Shown here: one piece after another, positions 1 through 8,205 of the stretch
How positions within the stretch are numbered: the stretch's first letter is position 1
Layout of the letters: each line of letters begins with the position of its first letter
NCBI RefSeq assembly: GCF_049803795.1
Contig: NZ_JBNAGJ010000011.1
Location: 1 to 64,000 of the forward strand
Length of the DNA stretch: 64,000 nucleotides
Direction: 5' to 3'
Source of the DNA: Thalassobius sp002708925
GTDB taxonomy: Bacteria; Pseudomonadota; Alphaproteobacteria; Rhodobacterales; Rhodobacteraceae
Notes under the pieces: generated by a model
The model's input: the letters and a program-made list of their open reading frames with translations, nothing else
Databases searched by the model: none
Told to the model about the DNA's origin: nothing
Translations under genes and position numbers: made by a program

Positions 1-138
1 CAGGGTTCCCGCATGTTCGTTGAAGGCGGGCTGCTCCTGCGCCGACGCGAGCGGGGCGAAGCCCGCGGTCAGAGCGAGGCAAAGCACCACCATTCCGGTC
101 CGCGAACGCGGGCCGGCCAAATTGGCTGTCCGTGACAT
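1..138 (-). CDS. Secreted protein of unknown function, N-terminal part only
   Basis: The gene starts at 138 with ATG preceded by a strong TGGAGGA ribosome-binding site and runs off the left edge of the window. The 46 visible residues form a typical signal peptide: a basic start, a hydrophobic core (VVLCLALTAGFAPLAS) and an Ala-X-Ala cleavage site before QEQPAF. The product is therefore exported, but too little is present to name a family. It points away from the IS5 remnant on its right. Confidence 0.6.
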   Translation of the reverse strand, partial: MSRTANLAGPRSRTGMVVLCLALTAGFAPLASAQEQPAFNEHAGTL

Positions 139-231
139 GAATTTCCTCCAGTTTGATGCAGCGATGAAATCCGGCTCCTCTTCCGGGGAACCATCGCCGG
201 GAAAAACATAGATAGCTAATTATTAGTGTCA

Positions 232-691
232 AGGGCTCTGATGCACAAATCGGCTTAAGGCCGAGGTTCCCCTTTCCCCGGACGGACTTATCCCACAGCT
301 TCCGTGACGGGTATTCCGAGCGCGGTGTAGCCGTTCAGGACGGCGATGCGGACCTGGAGTTCGGCGACCTGTCGATCGAAGTCCCGTGCCATGAGCCGCT
401 GGCCCAGCAACTTGATACAATGCATCTTTGTCTCGACGCGGCTTCGGCGGTGGTATCCACTCCATCGTCGCCAGAGCGCGCGGCCCAGGTATTTCGCCGC
501 GCGCAGGGCCTCATTTCGCGCCACGGCTCCGGCGGTGATCGTCTTCCAGGGCTTCGCGTTCTTGCGGGGCGGGATGACGGCATGGGCACCGCGATCTGCA
601 ATCGCATCGTGGCATTTGCGCGTGTCGTAGGCGCCATCAGCCGTAACGCTACCGATTTCCTGGTCCTGCGGGATTTGGTCGAGAAGGTGGG
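232..691 (-). mobile_element. IS5-family insertion sequence remnant
   Basis: The stretch holds the 3' part of an IS5-type transposase gene and, at about 232, a GGGCTCTGATGCACAAATC end resembling IS5-family terminal repeats. The 5' half of the element is missing: the remnant stops exactly where the left end of the tniABQ transposon begins (692). Naming the exact IS needs a comparison with an IS collection. Confidence 0.7.
288..691 (-). pseudogene. IS5-family transposase, C-terminal fragment
   Basis: One frame is open from about 691 down to a TAA at 288 and reads as the C-terminal third of an IS5-type DDE transposase, with ADGAYDTRKCHDAIADRGA, IPPRKNAKPWK and a Y-x4-RxExxx end (RSRVETKMHCIKLLGQRLM). 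There is no start codon because the 5' part was removed at the transposon boundary. It cannot encode a full transposase. Confidence 0.75.
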
Positions 692-805
692 TGTCGCGTA
701 GCCCTTAATTGTGAGATGAGAAATCCAACGAAATCAACGGCCTTGCTTTGCCCTTAAATATGATATTTTGCCTTTAAATCCGATATTTTTGCCCTTAAAC
801 CTGAG
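692..805 (+). repeat. Left transposon end with four transposase-binding repeats
   Basis: After the terminal TGTCGCG there are four 15-bp repeats with the core GCCYTTAA at 701, 750, 770 and 791, all reading inward. Repeated end sites of this kind bind the TniA/TnsB transposase in this family. The spacing is uneven (49, 20 and 21 bp). Confidence 0.75.
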
Positions 806-837
806 ACAGGGTTCGCAGCTTCGTGTGGCAAATATTG

Positions 838-2472
838 ATGGATGATGATCGCGAAGACTTCGTTGCCGCTGGTGCTGAGGAGGCGCGCAGGGCGGCCGTT
901 CTGCGTCCGCTTGTTCAGGCATATCTCAAAGGAACTGGCAGTCTGGAAAGTGGCATCAATGACGCCGTTTGGGAGCTTGGTGTCAGCAGGGCGACTGTCT
1001 GGCGCTGGATAAAGCGTCTGGCCGAAGAGGGTGGGCGCACCAGCGCGCTGGCTTCTCGGAAACGGGGCCGCCCGACTGGTACAACCTTGATATCCGGCAA
1101 GGTGGAAGCGGTGATCGAAGAACATCTTCGCCGTTATTTCTTACGGCGGGAACGCCCAAGCCTGTCGCGCATCGTGACAGAAATCCGAAGCGCGTGCTGG
1201 CAGCAGGGCTTGCAACCGCCGACACGTCGGACGGTTCAGCGCAGGCTGGATGCAATGGATGCCCGTGAAATTGCCAAGGCACGCGAAGGCGCAAAGGCGG
1301 CCCGCCAGAAATTTGCGCCGGTCGTAGGCGACAACAAGGCAAACCGGCCACTGGAGGTCGTGCAAATCGACCATACGCCTGCGGACATCATTCTCGTCGA
1401 CAGTTTTGAACGCAAACCAATTGGGCGGCCTTGGGTCACGCTGGCGATCGACGTCGCAACGCGGATGGTGACCGGATATTACACCTCTCTCGAGGCACCT
1501 TCGCGTCTGTCGGTGGCGCTTTGCCTGACACAGGCTGTGGCCCCCAAGGCGGAACTTCTGGCGGAATTGGTGCGCAATGTTCCTTGGCCCGCGCAGGGTA
1601 AACCGCATAGCATCCACGTCGATAACGGGCGCGATTTCCGGTCGCATGCCTTTCGGTCGGCATGTGCAGAATGGGGGATCGATCTGGTCTATCGGCCGCC
1701 AGGCAGTCCTCATTTCGGAGGGCACATCGAACGATTGATCGGCACGATGATGGGGGCCGTGCACCTGTTGCCTGGAACAACGCAATCCTCGGTCGTGGCC
1801 AAGGGCGACTATGACGCCGAGGGCATGGCCACGATGACCTTAAGCGACTTCGATCGCTGGTTTGCTCTGGAAATCTGCCGCTACAACAACAGCATTCATT
1901 CAAGTCTTGGCTGCACGCCCGTTGCCAAATGGGAGGCGCTCTCAGAGCAAATGATGGGCGATATCCCCTTCGAGATTGAAGCCTTTCGGGTGAGCTTTCT
2001 GCCAAGTGAACTGCGCAAGGTCAGGCGTGACGGCATCCATCTGTTCCAGATACGGTACTGGTCCGATGCGCTTGCAGGCCACATCGGGCGCGGGGATGGA
2101 AAGGTGGTCGTCCGCTACGACCCTCGCGACCTCTCGGTGATCTGGGTCGAACTGGATAATGACCGATACGTCGAAGCTCGGTACCGAAACCTGGAAATTC
2201 CGCCTGTGTCGCTCTGGGAATATCGCGAAGCCATGAGGAATGCCCGTGCCCTTGGCAAGTCCGGGTCCAATGAGCTGGTCCTGGCTGAGCTGATCCGACA
2301 GCAACGCCAAATCGAGTCTGAAAGCCGGAGCCTGACGAGGGCCGAACGCCGATCCCGTGAAAGAAAAGGGACATTGGAGGGCGCCAACTCGGCCGTCTCA
2401 ACAACCGAAGGGCTGCGCGCGATCGATACGGGTGATACATCGCGCCCATTGTTCAAGGTGGAGAGATGGTGA
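838..2472 (+). CDS. tniA: TniA/TnsB-type DDE transposase
   Basis: Catalyses strand transfer at the transposon ends. The 544-residue protein begins with a helix-turn-helix region (ELGVSRATVWRWIKRL), then a basic stretch, then an RNase H-fold integrase core. The acidic triad is visible as D178 in VQIDHTP, D262 in HVDNGRD and E298 in GGHIERL, followed by a Mu-transposase-like C-terminal domain. ATG 838 was chosen; GTG 823 is an in-frame alternative. tniB starts 2 bp after the stop codon. Length and motifs look intact. Confidence 0.92.
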   Translation: MDDDREDFVAAGAEEARRAAVLRPLVQAYLKGTGSLESGINDAVWELGVSRATVWRWIKRLAEEGGRTSALASRKRGRPTGTTLISGKVEAVIEEHLRRYFLRRERPSLSRIVTEIRSACWQQGLQPPTRRTVQRRLDAMDAREIAKAREGAKAARQKFAPVVGDNKANRPLEVVQIDHTPADIILVDSFERKPIGRPWVTLAIDVATRMVTGYYTSLEAPSRLSVALCLTQAVAPKAELLAELVRNVPWPAQGKPHSIHVDNGRDFRSHAFRSACAEWGIDLVYRPPGSPHFGGHIERLIGTMMGAVHLLPGTTQSSVVAKGDYDAEGMATMTLSDFDRWFALEICRYNNSIHSSLGCTPVAKWEALSEQMMGDIPFEIEAFRVSFLPSELRKVRRDGIHLFQIRYWSDALAGHIGRGDGKVVVRYDPRDLSVIWVELDNDRYVEARYRNLEIPPVSLWEYREAMRNARALGKSGSNELVLAELIRQQRQIESESRSLTRAERRSRERKGTLEGANSAVSTTEGLRAIDTGDTSRPLFKVERW

Positions 2473-2473
2473 A

Positions 2474-3355
2474 TTGAGGGCAGGAAAAACAGAGGAAGAC
2501 GGTCGGATCACCCTCATTCAATCGGATATCTGGATTGGCTTTCCGCGGGCCGAACAAGTTCTGGACCGTTTGCAGTGTATGATCGAAGCGCCAAGGCAAA
2601 CCCGTATGCCTGGCCTTCTTGTGCATGGCGCGTCCGGGATCGGAAAGACGATGATCGCCCGCAATCTTTCGCGCAGATATGCACCGGAATATGACCCAGC
2701 ATCGGGAATTACGCGAACGCCGCTGTTACTGTTACAAGCACCACCAGCTCCCGACGAACGACGGTTCTATCTGCACATCCTGGCGACCGTCGGGGCACCG
2801 GCCACGGCACTGAGCGCGCGCGCTCAAAATGTGGCCTCCCTCGAAGTCCGTGTCGTCGCGCTCTTGCGCGACCTTGGCCTGCGGATGATCATGATCGACG
2901 AAGTCCACAACCTCTTGGCCGGGACCCACCGCGAACAGCGCCGCTTTCTCAATGTTCTGCGGTATCTCAGCAATGAACTCGAAGTGTCGCTGGTCTGCCT
3001 GGGGGTCAGCGAGGCCGTCGATGCCATCCGTGGTGATATCCAGCTTGCCAGGCGGCTGGACGAACATCACCTTCCAAACTGGCGCGACGACGCCGAGTTC
3101 TCGGACATGATCCAGACACTCATCGCGGCAATGCCCCTCGAGAAGAAATCCAATCTGAAGGTCAAGTCACTAAAGCAGATACTTGCGCTGACCGGCGGGG
3201 TGACCTCGCGCATCTTCGCCCTGATCAAGGATCTTTCCATCGACGCCATTGTCACAGGTGATGAATGCATCACCGATGACGCAATCGCAAAATGGACGCC
3301 GGTTTGGTCGCGCCATGCGAACCCCCATCGGCGGCTCGAGAAGTCCGGGGTGTGA
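2474..3355 (+). CDS. tniB: TniB/TnsC-type AAA+ transposition ATPase
   Basis: An ATPase that links target selection to the TniA transposase. A Walker A motif GASGIGKT lies about 50 residues from the chosen start and a Walker B motif MIMIDEVHNLL about 140 residues in, followed by the expected RFLNVLRYLSNEL helix and a sensor region. There is no ATG near the start; TTG 2474, just after the tniA stop, gives 293 residues. The 3' end overlaps tniQ by 4 bp, which indicates translational coupling. Confidence 0.88.
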   Translation: MRAGKTEEDGRITLIQSDIWIGFPRAEQVLDRLQCMIEAPRQTRMPGLLVHGASGIGKTMIARNLSRRYAPEYDPASGITRTPLLLLQAPPAPDERRFYLHILATVGAPATALSARAQNVASLEVRVVALLRDLGLRMIMIDEVHNLLAGTHREQRRFLNVLRYLSNELEVSLVCLGVSEAVDAIRGDIQLARRLDEHHLPNWRDDAEFSDMIQTLIAAMPLEKKSNLKVKSLKQILALTGGVTSRIFALIKDLSIDAIVTGDECITDDAIAKWTPVWSRHANPHRRLEKSGV

Positions 3356-4143
3356 AGCCGCACCCGCTGCCCAAGACTGTCGCGCCGCTGCCCGACGAGT
3401 TGTTGTCAGGTTGGTTGTCTAGGCTGGCGGCGGCCAACTACTGTGATGATGCGGAACTACTGGCTCATCTCAGAATCGATACCGCGCATGGCACCGCCTT
3501 GAACTTCAACGTCGACGCGGCTGCGGCGGCGAAGATTGCCAACGCCGCACGGATTGACCCAGATGTTGTGCGATCTTTGACCTTCCCAGCAATGACGACA
3601 CGAGAAGCCTCGCTGACGGCCCAGATACCATTCCAGCATTGCCTGCAATGTTCCAGAGAGGGCCTTTCGCTCAAGCATTGGAGGCGAGCCTGGGCATTCG
3701 ACTGCCAGGTTTGTGGGACGAGACTTGTGCCGACGCTCGGCAAGGCCAGTGGCGAACAGATGCCCGAAAAGCTGATAAATCGTGCGCGCAACGGCGCCGC
3801 GCGGCTTGAATACGCCGCGCGATTACGCAGCTCCAAGCAATTTCGGCGCGCAATGCGCGCGGTCACCTTTGCCATATCATTAAAGGCCTTCCGCGGAGAT
3901 CCGTTATACGCTCTTCAGGGCCACAGGCTGGAAGTAAGGCTGTTTGGCCTTGCTGCAATTGATGCAGCCCAATCCCGTCCACTGGTCAAAGCGGCCATCT
4001 CAAGCTCCGGCATCGACGACTATGCAAGGGTTGCTCTATTGCGCGCCTTCGATAAGGAGCCACGTCTGCTTGCCGCGGTTGTTTACATCGCCCGGCAGCG
4101 CGCGAAAAGCATAGGCGCGATGGCAGTGGAATCTCATAATTAA
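3352..4143 (+). CDS. tniQ: TniQ-type targeting protein
   Basis: The protein opens with PLPDELLSGWLSRLAAAN, the hallmark start of the TniQ domain, and has a zinc-ribbon-like CLQC-x16-18-CQVC pattern near residues 100-125. In related elements TniQ/TnsD chooses the target site. At 263 residues it is a short TniQ with no long C-terminal DNA-binding extension. GTG 3352 overlaps the tniB stop. The stop codon lies inside one of the transposase-binding repeats of the right end. Confidence 0.85.
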   Translation: MKPHPLPKTVAPLPDELLSGWLSRLAAANYCDDAELLAHLRIDTAHGTALNFNVDAAAAAKIANAARIDPDVVRSLTFPAMTTREASLTAQIPFQHCLQCSREGLSLKHWRRAWAFDCQVCGTRLVPTLGKASGEQMPEKLINRARNGAARLEYAARLRSSKQFRRAMRAVTFAISLKAFRGDPLYALQGHRLEVRLFGLAAIDAAQSRPLVKAAISSSGIDDYARVALLRAFDKEPRLLAAVVYIARQRAKSIGAMAVESHN

Positions 4144-4197
4144 GGGCAAAAAATATCCCCGAACGCGTCGTGTCTCAGATTTAAGGGCAACGCGACA
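4133..4197 (-). repeat. Right transposon end with two transposase-binding repeats
   Basis: Two inverted copies of the GCCCTTAA-core repeat lie at 4133-4147 and 4174-4188, followed by the terminal CGCGACA. With the four repeats of the left end this gives an asymmetric 4+2 arrangement, as in Tn7-like and Tn5053-like ends. Confidence 0.75.
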
Positions 4198-4378
4198 CTT
4201 GTTCTTCACATAGTAACAGAGGGCAGGCTTGGAAACATCGAGCAGGTCGGCCAATTTGCCAATTGACGTTTCCGAATACCTCTTGGTGGTGAACTCGTGC
4301 GCGGCCGTATCCAGCAACACCCAGCGCTTCAGCTTCTGCTGATGCTCGGCATCCTTGGCCTTGCGGGCGAATTGATCA
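4198..4378 (-). pseudogene. TetR-family regulator, N-terminal fragment cut by the transposon
   Basis: The frame reads ...HQQKLKRWVLLDTAAHEF, TSIGKLADLLDVSKPAL and CYYVKNK, the helix-turn-helix half of a TetR regulator. It resembles the intact TetR at 20830 (DVAARLF, SLDDIAAELDLTKPAL, YYYARNKED). It ends where the transposon starts, and the ligand-binding half is absent from both flanks. I see no normal start codon at the position that aligns with the start of the intact copy. It lies directly downstream of the GMC gene and was probably that operon's local regulator. Confidence 0.75.
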
Positions 4379-5986
4379 GGTTGCGGCTGCGTCCTCCTTA
4401 ATCATGTCGGCGGCTTTTTCACCGATCATGATACAGGTGGCATTGGTGTTGCCGTTGATGATCTCGGGCATGATTGAGGCATCGGCGACACGCACATTGG
4501 CCAGTCCCTTGACCTTGAGCCGCGCATCGACCACGGCCATGTCGTCGCGGCCCATCTTGCAGGTGCCGACCGGGTGATACGCATGGTTGACCTCGGCGCG
4601 CAGGTAGTCGTCGATCTCGGCATCGGTATTGAGATAACGCTTTGGGTAAAGCGGCTTGGCGATCATATCCTTCAGCGGTGAGCCGTGCAGGATGTCCTGC
4701 GTCACCTTGAAGGCATTGCGCATGTCCTTCAGGTCATCGGCGTGATCCAGCAGGTTCAGGTCGATATTGGGCTCGGACCCCGGGTTGGCGTTCTTGAGCG
4801 TCAAACGCCCCCGGCTGCGCGGGTGACCGATATTGACAATCATGGTAAAGCCCCACTTGATCATCGACATGTAGTCATGGGCATGGTTGCGATAGGGCAA
4901 CGGCACCATGTGAAGTTGGAAATCCGGGTTGTTCTTACCCGGCTCGGACCGCAGGAAGCCACCCGCCGCTGTGGGCGGATTGGCGAGCCAACCTTTGCGC
5001 CTGGTGAAATACTGGTAGAAGGCACCAAGGTTCTTGAGCGTGCCCAGTGGGCCAAGGGAAATTCCGGTGCGTTTCTTAGATTTGAACACGAACATCACGT
5101 CCGGGTGGTCATGCAGGTTTTCGCCCACGCCGGGCAATTCATGCTGCACCTTGATGCCATGTTTCTCCAACTCGGCCCGGGGTCCGATGCCCGAGAGCAT
5201 CAGGACTTGCGGCGAGCCGAAGGCCCCGCCGCTGACGATGACCTCCTTGTTCACCCCGACCCGCTTGGTTTCGCCGCCCTGGTCGTATTCGACGGCCACC
5301 GCGCGCCCGTCTTCCATGACGATCCGGCGCACCGTGGCCTTAACCTGGATATCCAAGTTCTTGCGGTCCGTGATCGGGTCGAGATAGCAGAACTTGACCG
5401 AGGCGCGTTCGCCGTTCTTGGTGGTGAACTGGTAGATGCCCAGCCCTTCGCGATTGGCGCCGTTAAAATCCGGGGTCTTGGGGTATTCCAGCTTCTCGCC
5501 CGAGGAGAGGAAGGCGTTGTAGAAATCAAACGAGGCATCGCCGTTGCTGACATGCAAGGGACCGCTGTCGCCGTGATAGTCATCCGCACCGCGTTCGTTG
5601 TTTTCGGCCTTTCGGAAATAGGGCAGCACCTCGTCATAGCTCCAGCCTTCGTTGCCGAGTTCGGACCAGCGGTCATAGTCACCGGATTCGCCACGGATAT
5701 AGACCATGCCGTTCATGCCGGACGAACCGCCCAGCATCTTGCCGCGCGGGTTATAAAGCGCACGGTTGTTAAGATTTTTCTGCGGCGTGGTGTTGAAGCG
5801 CCAGTTCAGCTTGTTGATTTTGTAGTTCTGGATCAGCCCGGCGAACATGCCGGGAATCGAAACGAATTTCGAGTTACCCGGACCCCCTGCCTCGAGAAGC
5901 GTGACGGTAGTGTTCGGATCCTCGGATAGCCGCGCGGCAACCACTCCTCCCGAAGATCCTCCACCAATGACTACATAATCTGCCAT
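4376..5986 (-). CDS. GMC-family FAD-dependent alcohol dehydrogenase (AlkJ/choline dehydrogenase type)
   Basis: Oxidises a primary or secondary alcohol to an aldehyde or ketone using bound FAD. The 536-residue protein starts with the ADP-binding motif VIGGGSSGGVVAARLSE. It carries the GMC signatures GGSSGMNGMVYIRG and GGAFGSPQVLMLSGIGP, and the C-terminal catalytic His/Asn region NHAYHPVGTCKMG ... INGNTNATCIMIGEKAADMI. ATG 5986 follows GGGAGAG. It lies 35 bp after the aldehyde dehydrogenase gene, so the pair likely turns an alcohol into a carboxylic acid. The substrate is not determined by the sequence. Confidence 0.9.
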   Translation of the reverse strand: MADYVVIGGGSSGGVVAARLSEDPNTTVTLLEAGGPGNSKFVSIPGMFAGLIQNYKINKLNWRFNTTPQKNLNNRALYNPRGKMLGGSSGMNGMVYIRGESGDYDRWSELGNEGWSYDEVLPYFRKAENNERGADDYHGDSGPLHVSNGDASFDFYNAFLSSGEKLEYPKTPDFNGANREGLGIYQFTTKNGERASVKFCYLDPITDRKNLDIQVKATVRRIVMEDGRAVAVEYDQGGETKRVGVNKEVIVSGGAFGSPQVLMLSGIGPRAELEKHGIKVQHELPGVGENLHDHPDVMFVFKSKKRTGISLGPLGTLKNLGAFYQYFTRRKGWLANPPTAAGGFLRSEPGKNNPDFQLHMVPLPYRNHAHDYMSMIKWGFTMIVNIGHPRSRGRLTLKNANPGSEPNIDLNLLDHADDLKDMRNAFKVTQDILHGSPLKDMIAKPLYPKRYLNTDAEIDDYLRAEVNHAYHPVGTCKMGRDDMAVVDARLKVKGLANVRVADASIMPEIINGNTNATCIMIGEKAADMIKEDAAAT

Positions 5987-6021
5987 TGTTACTCTCCCTG
6001 TTACCATTTTTTGTGTCTGTG

Positions 6022-7467
6022 TCAGACGATTTTCTTCATGACCGCCAAGAGCGTGTCGGTGAGCCTGCTGTAGGGCGGATTCAGAAGGTTGGCCGAGTTC
6101 AGCCGCGCCTGCCGGAAGACCGGCTTGTGGGCGCTGAAACTGTCAAACCCAGCCTTGCCGGTATGGGTGCCCATGCCGCTGGCCCCAATGCCGCCGAAGG
6201 GCAACTTTTCCTGGAACACGTGGAACAGGGTTTCGTTGACGCACATCCCCCCGGCCCAGGTGTTTTGCAGCATGTGTTTTTCACGGGCGCGGTCATGGCC
6301 AAACCAATAGAGCGCCAACGGACGGTCATGGCTGTTGATATAGCCCGTGACCTCATCCAGGCTGTCATAGGTCTTGATCGACAGAACCGGGCCGAACACT
6401 TCCTCCTGCATCACTGCCATGTCGTCGCTGGGGTTGATCACTATATTCAGCGGCAGAATCCGGTTGTTGGTATTGCCCTCGCCACCATCGGGGTTGACCG
6501 TCACCACCTTTGCCCCCTTGTCACGGGCATCGGTGACCAGATTGCGCAGCCGGTCGTAATGGCGGTCCGAAACGATCGTGGTGTAGTCTACGTTGCCATC
6601 GAGGTTGGGAAAGAACTTGGTAAAGCCCTTCTTCATATCCCCGACGAACCCATCAAGCTTTTCGGTGGGCACAAAGACGTAGTCCACTCCGATACAGGTC
6701 TGGCCACAGTTCAGCACCTTGCCGCGCAGGATCGAGCTGACCGCCTTGGCCGGATTATAGGAATGGTCGATGATCGCGGGGCTCTTGCCCCCCAGTTCCA
6801 GCGTGACAGGCGTCAGGTTGGGTGCCGCGGCCTGGGCGATCTTGCGCCCCACGGCGGTGGACCCCGTAAAGATCAGGTGGTCAAAAGGCAGTTCGGCAAA
6901 GGCATTGCCCAGCTCGGCCCCGCCGGTGACGACGGCCAACAGGTCCTCGTCAAAATTGTCGGAAACGAGATTGCCCAGAAGTTCGGTTGTATGTACCGTG
7001 ACCTCGCTGGGCTTGATCATCATACGGTTGCCTGCGGCCAGCGCATGCACCGCCGGAAGAAGCGCGATGGCATAGGGATAGTTCCAGGGAGCGATATTGC
7101 CGATCACTCCTAGGGGCTGCGGCACCACCTTGCATGTGGCCGGCAGCGAATGCAGGCTTGTGCCCACCCGGCGCGGGCGCATCCATTTGCGCAGGTGACG
7201 GCGGGCATGTTTGGCGCCCTGGATGACAAGGAACAAATCGCTCAGCGTGGTTTCGCGCACCGAGCGGTTGCCGAAATCCTTGTCGATGACATTACAAATG
7301 TCGTGCTTGTGTTTCTCGGTCAGTTTCAGCAGCTTTTCGACATTGCCGCACCGTTCTTCGTAGGACGGGTAGGGGTTGGCATTGGAGGCGGCTTTCTGGC
7401 AGGTGAAAAGCGCCTTGAGATCGTCGATGGAGGTGTCAGGGACGATAGGCGTGGCATAGGAATTCAT
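6022..7467 (-). CDS. NAD(P)-dependent aldehyde dehydrogenase (coniferyl-aldehyde dehydrogenase-like)
   Basis: Oxidises aldehydes to acids. The 481-residue protein has IAPWNYPYAIALLPAVHALAAGN, the cofactor motif FTGSTAVGRKIA, the general-base Glu in LELGGKSP and the nucleophile Cys in NCGQTCIG. It is shorter than soluble 500-residue ALDHs and ends with a positively charged tail, like the coniferyl/fatty aldehyde dehydrogenase subgroup. It is first of the oxidation pair and its upstream region carries debris of a beta-oxidation operon (7470-7733), so its promoter is probably the operator region near 7742. Confidence 0.9.
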   Translation of the reverse strand: MNSYATPIVPDTSIDDLKALFTCQKAASNANPYPSYEERCGNVEKLLKLTEKHKHDICNVIDKDFGNRSVRETTLSDLFLVIQGAKHARRHLRKWMRPRRVGTSLHSLPATCKVVPQPLGVIGNIAPWNYPYAIALLPAVHALAAGNRMMIKPSEVTVHTTELLGNLVSDNFDEDLLAVVTGGAELGNAFAELPFDHLIFTGSTAVGRKIAQAAAPNLTPVTLELGGKSPAIIDHSYNPAKAVSSILRGKVLNCGQTCIGVDYVFVPTEKLDGFVGDMKKGFTKFFPNLDGNVDYTTIVSDRHYDRLRNLVTDARDKGAKVVTVNPDGGEGNTNNRILPLNIVINPSDDMAVMQEEVFGPVLSIKTYDSLDEVTGYINSHDRPLALYWFGHDRAREKHMLQNTWAGGMCVNETLFHVFQEKLPFGGIGASGMGTHTGKAGFDSFSAHKPVFRQARLNSANLLNPPYSRLTDTLLAVMKKIV

Positions 7468-7469
7468 GG

Positions 7470-7544
7470 TTAGTCCTTTGTATCAATTTCGAGGAAGCGG
7501 CGCAGCATATCGCAGGCCATTGTCTGTTCTTCGGTCTTGAACAT
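7470..7544 (-). pseudogene. Acyl-CoA dehydrogenase start fragment (24 codons)
   Basis: The short frame MFKTEEQTMACDMLRRFLE is nearly identical to the first 19 residues of the intact acyl-CoA dehydrogenase at 11217, then ends after five unrelated codons. It keeps the same spacing to the preceding thiolase stop as the intact operon. It is a duplication remnant, not a gene. Confidence 0.8.
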
Positions 7545-7553
7545 CCTGCTCTC

Positions 7554-7733
7554 CTATCGCGCCAGAATCAGAATCGAGGCCACAGCCCCTTCGATCCCGA
7601 TCAACCCACCACCATTTTCGGCAATTGCCACGTTTGCGCCGTCAACCTGGCGTGCGCCGCACTGGCGCAACCAGGCCACCGATCCCCGCGTCTCCAAAAT
7701 GACATTTACATGTTGTACATGTTGCATTTTCAT
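7554..7733 (-). pseudogene. In-frame scar joining enoyl-CoA hydratase start to thiolase end
   Basis: The 59-codon frame begins like the intact hydratase at 9164 (VNVILETRGSVAWLR against ANVILEMRGSAAWLR). It switches directly to the last residues of the thiolase at 9969 (CGARQVDGANVAIAENGGG, then LIGIEGAVASILILAR). About 2 kb of hydratase and thiolase sequence was therefore deleted from a second copy of this operon. The frame is still open with a start and the original upstream operator, so a 59-residue peptide could be made. Confidence 0.8.
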
Positions 7734-7921
7734 ACCTTTATTTACTGACCAGTAAGTAATAATAAGCCTGCGCTGTCAACATCAAATTTCCTTATCTATT
7801 ACAGCACCTTGGAAGAAACGCTCGAATGGGGGTTCATAAAACCTGTAAAAAACCGAGAATCAGAGTGACAGCTTTTTCGGGCGAGACTCGTTGTTCGCGA
7901 AGGAAACCTCACAGGAATTGC
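7664..7921. repeat. Left arm of a 250-bp inverted duplication
   Basis: This stretch is nearly identical to the reverse complement of 8976-9224. The main differences are a 9-bp insertion (GTACAACAT, a local repeat near the hydratase start) and a few substitutions. It contains the operator, leader and first codons of the hydratase gene. Confidence 0.9.
7742..7755. promoter_or_regulatory. TetR-type operator candidate, copy 1
   Basis: The 14-mer TTACTGACCAGTAA has palindromic arms TTACTG/CAGTAA. It lies 9 bp upstream of the leftward hydratase/thiolase scar, and so upstream of the leftward oxidation operon. The same site occurs at 9142 and a close relative at 30223. Confidence 0.55.
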
Positions 7922-8007
7922 CCAAGGCCCAGGCTCGACGCGATCTTCCGCGTTGCCAGGCCAGAGGTCTTCAGCCTGAGGGCTTCGGCGATCTTCCGCA
8001 TAGGCAA
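7922..8007 (-). pseudogene. IS21-family istA, N-terminal fragment
   Basis: From the probable TTG start at 8007 the frame reads PMRKIAEALRLKTSGLATRK, IASSLGLGQ: the DNA-binding start of an IS21-type IstA transposase. It stops at the border of the inverted duplication. Upstream (about 8095-8205) are repeated CCGGA-containing segments of the sort found at IS21-family ends. Confidence 0.7.
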
Positions 8008-8205
8008 TCGTTCATTCTGGGGCTCTTAACTCTTCCTGCCGGAAGACAAGGCTACCCCGCCGCACGATCGCCCAGCGGCGTCTCTCAGCCCGGGTCCGGG
8101 GTGACCGGATGCCCCGGAATCCGTGGCCGGATCAAACCGGAATCACTGACCGGATGTTATCGGAATGCCAGACCGGATGTGCCCGGTGTGCGCAACCGGG
8201 TTCCA
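7922..8205 (-). mobile_element. IS21-family remnant (one end plus start of istA)
   Basis: The block holds one IS21-like terminus with several degenerate CCGGAATC/CCGGATG repeats and the first 28 codons of istA. The rest of istA and all of istB are absent. It appears to have entered the IS1182-like transposase fragment on its right, whose frame is broken at about 8205. Confidence 0.6.

Larger units (their letters stand above)
692..4197 (+). mobile_element. TniABQ transposon (Tn5053/Tn7-like) without a resolvase gene
   Basis: The element is bounded by inverted ends: TGTCGCGTAGCCCTTAA at 692 and the reverse complement of TGTCGCGTTGCCCTTAA ending at 4197. It holds only tniA, tniB and tniQ in one overlapping operon, with no tniR resolvase, no res site that I can see and no cargo. 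Flanking 5-mers differ (GTGGG on the left, CTTGT on the right), so no target duplication is visible. The left flank is an IS5 stub and the right flank a truncated TetR gene, so the surroundings have been rearranged. Confidence 0.85.

Noticed and set aside
692..4197. CRISPR-associated transposon
   Set aside because: TniA, TniB and TniQ are present but there is no Cas gene and no repeat-spacer array anywhere in the window.
4685..5929. Long plus-strand open frame antisense to the GMC oxidoreductase gene
   Set aside because: It lacks family motifs and its composition is that of a GC-rich shadow frame; the opposite strand encodes a motif-complete enzyme.
5986..7113. Long plus-strand open frame antisense to the aldehyde dehydrogenase gene
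   Set aside because: No ribosome-binding site or recognisable domain; the real gene on the minus strand has all catalytic motifs.
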